Assembly: GCA_025331445.1 (NCBI GenBank)
Contig: JAIWNE010000009.1
Coordinates: forward strand, 62,001 to 126,000
Length of the DNA: 64,000 nt
DNA from: Blakeslea trispora
Taxonomy: Eukaryota > Mucoromycota > Mucoromycetes > Mucorales > Choanephoraceae
Direction: 5' to 3'
A program made the position numbers and the translations under genes. Each line of letters starts with the position of its first letter. Position 1 is the stretch's first letter. Below are positions 59,643-64,000 of the stretch, piece after piece. Under the pieces are notes generated by a model. That model searched no databases. It was not told where the DNA came from and was given only the letters and a program-made list of their open reading frames with translations.

Positions 59643-60401
59643 GACTTTTTTTCAATAAAAATATTTTGTGAGAGTAAGAAGGGAGGTAAAAGAAAGGAGA
59701 AAAAGAAGTGAGAGAAAGTGTATATAATTGCAATGATTGCCTAATTCAAGAAAAGCATATGCACACGTATATTTTGATAAAAATAAAAAAAAAATAGAGA
59801 GAGAAAAAAGAGAGAGAGAAAAACAATAAGGAGCGAAGTATGAATAATAATAAAAAAAAAGTTTCGGAGTTTGCGCTGCTAAAAGCGTAGATCATGACGT
59901 TTTCAACTCAATTACCTTTTTTAAAGTATTTTGCATTCAGATGGTATTCGCTTCTGATAAGATTCAATGGCTTGACACGATTAATTCACTCACTCTTTTC
60001 TTTTTTTACTCTAAATCCCTGCTAAAAAAAAGCGAAATTCTGCAATATGATTTTTCAGGCATAGTAATTGATTTCTAGAATTGTGAAATTCATAAAGACT
60101 ACATCCCCACGTGATTTCTTCTTTCTTCAACTATGTCGTAATTTATGAAAGACAAAAAAAAAGTAAATTGACTATAATTTATCTTATTTTCCATATGAAA
60201 AAAAATAACAATTTTACTCTCAAGAACATAAAGAGGTCTGTATGGCACACATTCATATTTCTTCTTTTGTGTCATCTTTTTTTTTATAGGACATCATTTT
60301 AATAAAGAGTTCCACTAGAGTCCCAATACATTCATTTCAAAAAAAAAAGAAAAAATATATAAAGTATATTATAAAAAGGAGAAATATTTAAATCAAATTG
60401 A
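59643..60401. other. Intergenic, no gene seen
   Basis: EFR3 promoter (left, with AGAG and A tracts) and the 3' region of the ubiquilin gene. Short ORFs (for example 60111-60302) are AT-rich and unsupported. Confidence 0.55.
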
Positions 60402-62092
60402 TTACATGGATAACAAATATTCAATAGCAGCTTGAACATTGCCTCCTGTTGCCATTAAAGCACGAACATTAGCAGACTTTTCTGAAAATCCCATCTCTTC
60501 TAGCTGTGCGAGTTGATCTCTAAAGCGAACCTCAGGTGGCTCGGAAGATGATGGTTGTTGTTGCTGGAATCCAAAGTCAGAAAACGAACTAAGAAAGACG
60601 TGTTAAAGCAATCCCGACGATTCAATGTATTTCCTTACCCTGCACCATATGGATTCGTAGGAAGTCCCATCATCATTTGTTGAAGTAAATTAGATTGTGT
60701 GTTGTTTTCATTATGGTTATTATTATTATTGTTGTTATTGTTTTGTCCAGACATCATAGCTTGTTGTAATCTCATGCTTGCTTGAATAAAATTAGGATCT
60801 GCCCAGAATGGAGTTGAAGCTTGTTGGTTGGTTTGTGTTGATTGTTGTTGCTGTTGTTGTCCAAACAGTGACATGAAACCATTGTTGTTCTGATTACCTC
60901 CACCAAGCAAAGCTTTATTTTTGATAGACTGTCAGGTCATGTCGTTCCCTCCTCTTTTTTTTTCTTTTCTTACCTGTAAGTGGGTTGCTGGATCCAGGTG
61001 CACCACCACCACCACCAGAAAGAGCAGCAAAAGGGTTCGCTGTATTGGAAGTGGTATTTGATGAAGTAGATCGATTGGTATTTGTGTTGTTGGTGGCAGC
61101 CCAAGGGTTAGGCAAGGCTTGGGTATTTAATGAATTTTCAGGCACACTTTCCACATTCAATTCTCTAGCAAGTCGTTCATTGTTGGCTTCATCAGAGGCT
61201 GTACTGCCTGGTGTCATGGCAGATTCCATAGGGCTTTGGAATGTGTTGTACATACGACGCAAATGATTGAACCCACCTGGAATAGCTTCGATATTGGATA
61301 AAGCACGATCGTTATTACGTTGCATTTCACGCATCAATTCAGGATTTCTTGCAAAAGAAAATATCAGCGTGTTATTCTCTAATTAGGGTGTCATTCATTA
61401 CCTCATCATTTCCATTGACTGTCTCAAGAATGCAGGATCACTAATAATATGTCCCAATTCTGGATTTTGTTCAACAAGTGCCTTCATTTGTGGGTTGCTC
61501 ATAATAATGGAACGCACAAAATCTATTGCAAGTTTAGATGGCTTGTTTCTACAAAAAAAAAAAATCAAATTATCTTACCTGTGTTACTCATCAAGTTTTG
61601 CATGAATGGTGAATCCATCATTTGTCTCATCACTTCGGGATCCATGTTTGGCATTTGCATATCGAAAGGTGATCCACCCACTCCAGTCAGGTTGGATGGA
61701 CTGGGTGTAGGAGGAATAGGAGGAATAGGCTCGGAAGTAGATGGTGGTGGTGTTGCTTTCTTATCGGAAGTGGGTGCTTTATTGATGCCAGAACGAACAA
61801 CATGCACCGTACAACCATTCACAATTTCTATTGTTCTCTTTTTTTTTAATTTTCTCTTGCCATCCTCCCTTTTTTTTTTTTTGAAAAAAAACTTACTACA
61901 ATCCTTGATGATATCTTCATTTTTAAGAATTCGACCAGAAAAAACCAATTTGAGACTAGAAGGATCGGCATGGTCCATCTTTTCGGCAATCATCTGTTTC
62001 ATATCTTGAACACTCGATTGTTCTGAGTCAATGTCGATCTGAAATATTTGGCCTGTAGAAGGTCTAACGTTGATAGTAATGTTGCTAGGCAT
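60402..62092 (-). CDS. DSK2: Dsk2/ubiquilin, UBL-UBA proteasome shuttle
   Basis: Six exons: 61897-62092, 61579-61827, 61402-61522, 60974-61347, 60639-60912 and 60402-60588, 466 residues. UBL domain at about 1-78 ([52 protein letters not shown], then GCTVHVVRS after intron 1). STI1-type helices follow ([82 protein letters not shown]). Then an Asn/Gln-rich stretch, and the UBA domain at about 422-466 ([35 protein letters not shown]). It carries ubiquitylated clients to the proteasome. The intron 4 acceptor at 60913 was chosen because the next AG upstream leaves a stop or wrong phase. Confidence 0.94.
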
Positions 62093-62764
62093 CGTCTTAT
62101 TTAACAGAAAAAAAAAGGGGGGAAAGGTTTATATTGGGATATCCTTTTTTTTTGTATTCTTTTGTTTTTATTTCTTCTTCTTTTTTACCCTTTTCTTCTC
62201 TTTACTCTCGTTATCTTTATACTACTCTAATTGTTCTAAAAATGAAAAAAAAAAAGAAAATGAGAGAAAGAGAAAAGAAAAAGAAAATAAAAGGTTGGTT
62301 TAATCTATATTTGCCCGCGCAATTCAAATGATGACACGCAACAATATAAAAAGGGAAAGGATACGTCACGCACCTTTTTTTTTGTTGAAAATGCTAATAC
62401 ACCAATCCGATGGTTGAATTATGTAACACAAGCAGTACACTCTAGAAAATAAGCAGGTAGAGCAAGAGTGAGACAATCAATAGCCTTTAAACAAAACACA
62501 CCTATTTGCTAGCCATAAATAAAGAAGAATCAGACACACACACACACAAAAAAGAGAGAGCAATTTTCTTTCCTTAAAAGATTAAGCTATAGAATCGGTT
62601 GTACAAACAGTCAAATAGTATTTGTTTTTGCTTATAACACCATAATAGGGAATCTCTTTGTTTCGTTTGGACTTTGCCACCTTTTCTCTCTCTCTCTCTC
62701 TCTTTTCTCTTTTTTCTTTAAATATTATCTTTTTTTTTTCATTCAATTAGATCCCTAATAAAAA
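62093..62764. other. Intergenic between divergent genes
   Basis: Shared promoter region of DSK2 and the 62765 gene, with long T/A tracts (62101-62300), a (CA)n patch (62535-62548) and a (CT)n tract (62685-62702). Phe- and Lys-rich ORFs here are low-complexity. 'caattag' at 62745-62751 could be the acceptor of a 5'-UTR intron. Confidence 0.5.
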
Positions 62765-63136
62765 ATGCCTGATAGTCTTGGTCCTCCACCTGCACCTAAA
62801 CCAGTGACTATGCCACCAATGACAGAAGAAGATAAAAAGAAATTAGGTATGTCTTCACCTCCACCCACACAAATGATGCCAATGATGATGTCCTGCCCGC
62901 CCATGCATTCAAACACAATTCATCCTGCTATGGGACCTAATCTTGTCTTTAACTTTCATCAATCTCCTTATAACGCACCATCCATGTATGCTCCACCACC
63001 TCAAGCCGGAGGAGGAGGAGGAGGAGGCGGAGGCGGAGATAAGAAGAAAGAAGAAGAGGGAAGAAAGGTGGAGATAAGAAGAAAGAGGAAGGAAAAAGAA
63101 ACCCGTACTTGTGCAAGGCAATCCCACCTGGAATGA
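62765..63136 (+). CDS. Small Pro/Met/Gly-rich protein of unknown function
   Basis: ATG at 62765 in a good context (aaaaaatg), preceded by a pyrimidine-rich leader. The encoded protein starts MPDSLGPPPAPKPVTMPPMTEEDKKKLG and has Met-rich PTQMMPMMMS, a Pro/His-rich centre and a run of about ten Gly, then a Lys/Glu-rich stretch. The unspliced frame ends at 63136 (123 residues). A 51-nt GT-AG intron (about 63068-63118) is possible and would replace the tail; its frame would then end at about 63179. I cannot decide between them. No family recognised. It could be a short adaptor or a low-complexity RNA-associated protein. Confidence 0.5.
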   Translation: MPDSLGPPPAPKPVTMPPMTEEDKKKLGMSSPPPTQMMPMMMSCPPMHSNTIHPAMGPNLVFNFHQSPYNAPSMYAPPPQAGGGGGGGGGGDKKKEEEGRKVEIRRKRKEKETRTCARQSHLE

Positions 63137-63217
63137 TCCTCGTATGTTGGCGCCTAAAGGAAAACCCATCAAGAACAATGGTTGTCTGATCCAATGATGT
63201 TTTTTTGTTTATTTTAT

Positions 63218-64000
63218 TTATTGATTGCTCATGTAATCCGATACCACTACACGCAATACTTGTCTAAAAAATCCCATATCTCCTGGTATTTCATTAAATG
63301 GTAAATAGAAATCAAGCTTGTTCATTGGCTTTAGTCCCAATGTAGCATAATGTTCATTGATGATGGCTAAAGAATGAGAGAGAGTTAAAATCATTCGAGT
63401 CTAGGGCCTTTCTTTTTTTTTCTTGTTACCCATCACTTGATCAGGCGTAGGAAATTTGATGTTCTTTGCGACTTGCCACTCATCCAAAGCAGGCTTGAAA
63501 TGATTACAGACTAACTTTAGATTATAAAAGTCATGTACTGTTATGGATTGTGTATTGGATTTTTGATTAAATCGAGTGTGTTGCACTATAAAGAGATGAT
63601 TATAAATTTCATGTTATAAATTGCATGGCTAAATTTACTTGCCATAATCTGCCAACTTTATGAAATCGGGTGTATTACGAATAATTTCATAGTAGAGTAA
63701 ATCATAACTTTTGGTATCTGTCAGAAAGGTCTCTCCATGCATAACACACATATTAAATACACTGATCAACTTTTACAAGAAAACAAATAAATAAATGAAT
63801 TTCATATTCTTGTTCAAACGTTCTTTTTTTCTTTACCGAGACTAAATAACCATTAAAATCATCTCTTATACGTAAATCATCCAATCGAAGGGCAGTAAAA
63901 TGTAATGCTGAAGTCAAAGTAGGCCAAAGCTCTGTCCAATGGTAAACTACTCTTGTCTTGTGTTTGTTTAGAAAACATAATACACGGTGAAGAATAACAA
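63218..64000 (-). CDS. ARMH3: ARMH3 (C10orf76/DUF1741) homologue, 3' part only
   Basis: Runs off the right edge; the N-terminal part is missing. Visible exons: 63837->64000, 63643-63769, 63430-63585 and 63218-63366. The translation VILHRVLCFLNKHKTRVVYHWTELW, then SVFNMCVMHGETFLTDTKSYDLLYYEIIR, NHFKPALDEW and PTPDQVMG|AIINEHYATLGLK, ends FFRQVLRVVVSDYMSNQ. This follows the C-terminal order of human ARMH3 as I remember it (HRxxCYxKK.R..Y.W.ELW; VNLFNMFITYGDTFLPS; YDELYYEIIR; INHF.P). Animal ARMH3 is an armadillo-like protein that binds PI4KB and GBF1 at the Golgi. The intron at 63586-63642 begins with GC instead of GT; only that choice keeps the frame. Confidence 0.85.

Noticed and set aside
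62134..62331. Phe- then Lys-rich plus-strand ORFs
   Set aside because: Translation of T and A tracts in the divergent promoter; no plausible protein.

Overview
The window is nuclear DNA from a filamentous fungus, most likely an early-diverging one (Mucoromycota, probably Mucorales). The reasons are AT-rich spacers with long A/T tracts, dense genes interrupted by very short GT-AG introns (about 42-102 nt, most 49-75), an opisthokont/fungal gene set (Whi3-type and Boi/Pob1-type proteins, a forkhead-FHA factor, a TALE homeodomain, Efr3, ARMH3, a PP2A B'' subunit), and Ty3/gypsy and DNA-transposon debris. The species cannot be named from the sequence. Starts and splice sites below were chosen by eye for ATG, reading-phase continuity and agreement with remembered family features; none is backed by transcripts or alignments.

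Layout. 1-1257: nothing assignable. 1260-5282: a TA-flanked composite Tc1/mariner-like element. Two inverted 986-bp arms, identical wherever compared, enclose about 2 kb that holds the second half of the transposase gene and an intact ORF resembling an Rpn-type PD-(D/E)XK nuclease. This is the most unusual object here. 5437-17488: housekeeping genes (a mitochondrial low-complexity protein, UTP6, a CorA/Alr Mg2+ transporter, the microtubule bundler ASE1, and an SH3-SAM-PH-CH polarity scaffold). 17489-23730: gene-poor, with a decayed Ty3/gypsy RT-RNase H and an ankyrin protein. 23731-31435: Whi3-like RNA-binding protein with polyQ, GLUT-type sugar transporter, forkhead factor, tRNA-Leu(AAG). 31436-36328: gene-poor, with a ten-exon gene of unknown function carrying a PD-(D/E)XK-like motif, and nested MITE-like repeats. 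36329-48000: repeat-bearing membrane protein, NPC2-like lipid carrier, PP2A B'' subunit, TALE homeodomain factor and a mitochondrial coiled-coil protein. 49106-64000: small secreted Cys-rich protein, a pair of inverted 144-bp repeats, UDP-glycosyltransferase, BTB protein, EFR3, DSK2/ubiquilin, a Pro/Met-rich small protein, and the 3' part of ARMH3.

There are no operons, and neighbouring genes are mostly functionally unrelated. Two points of linkage stand out: EFR3 and ARMH3, both PI4-kinase adaptors in animals, lie about 3.6 kb apart; and mobile DNA is concentrated in three places (1.2-5.3 kb, 18-19.5 kb and 34-51 kb).
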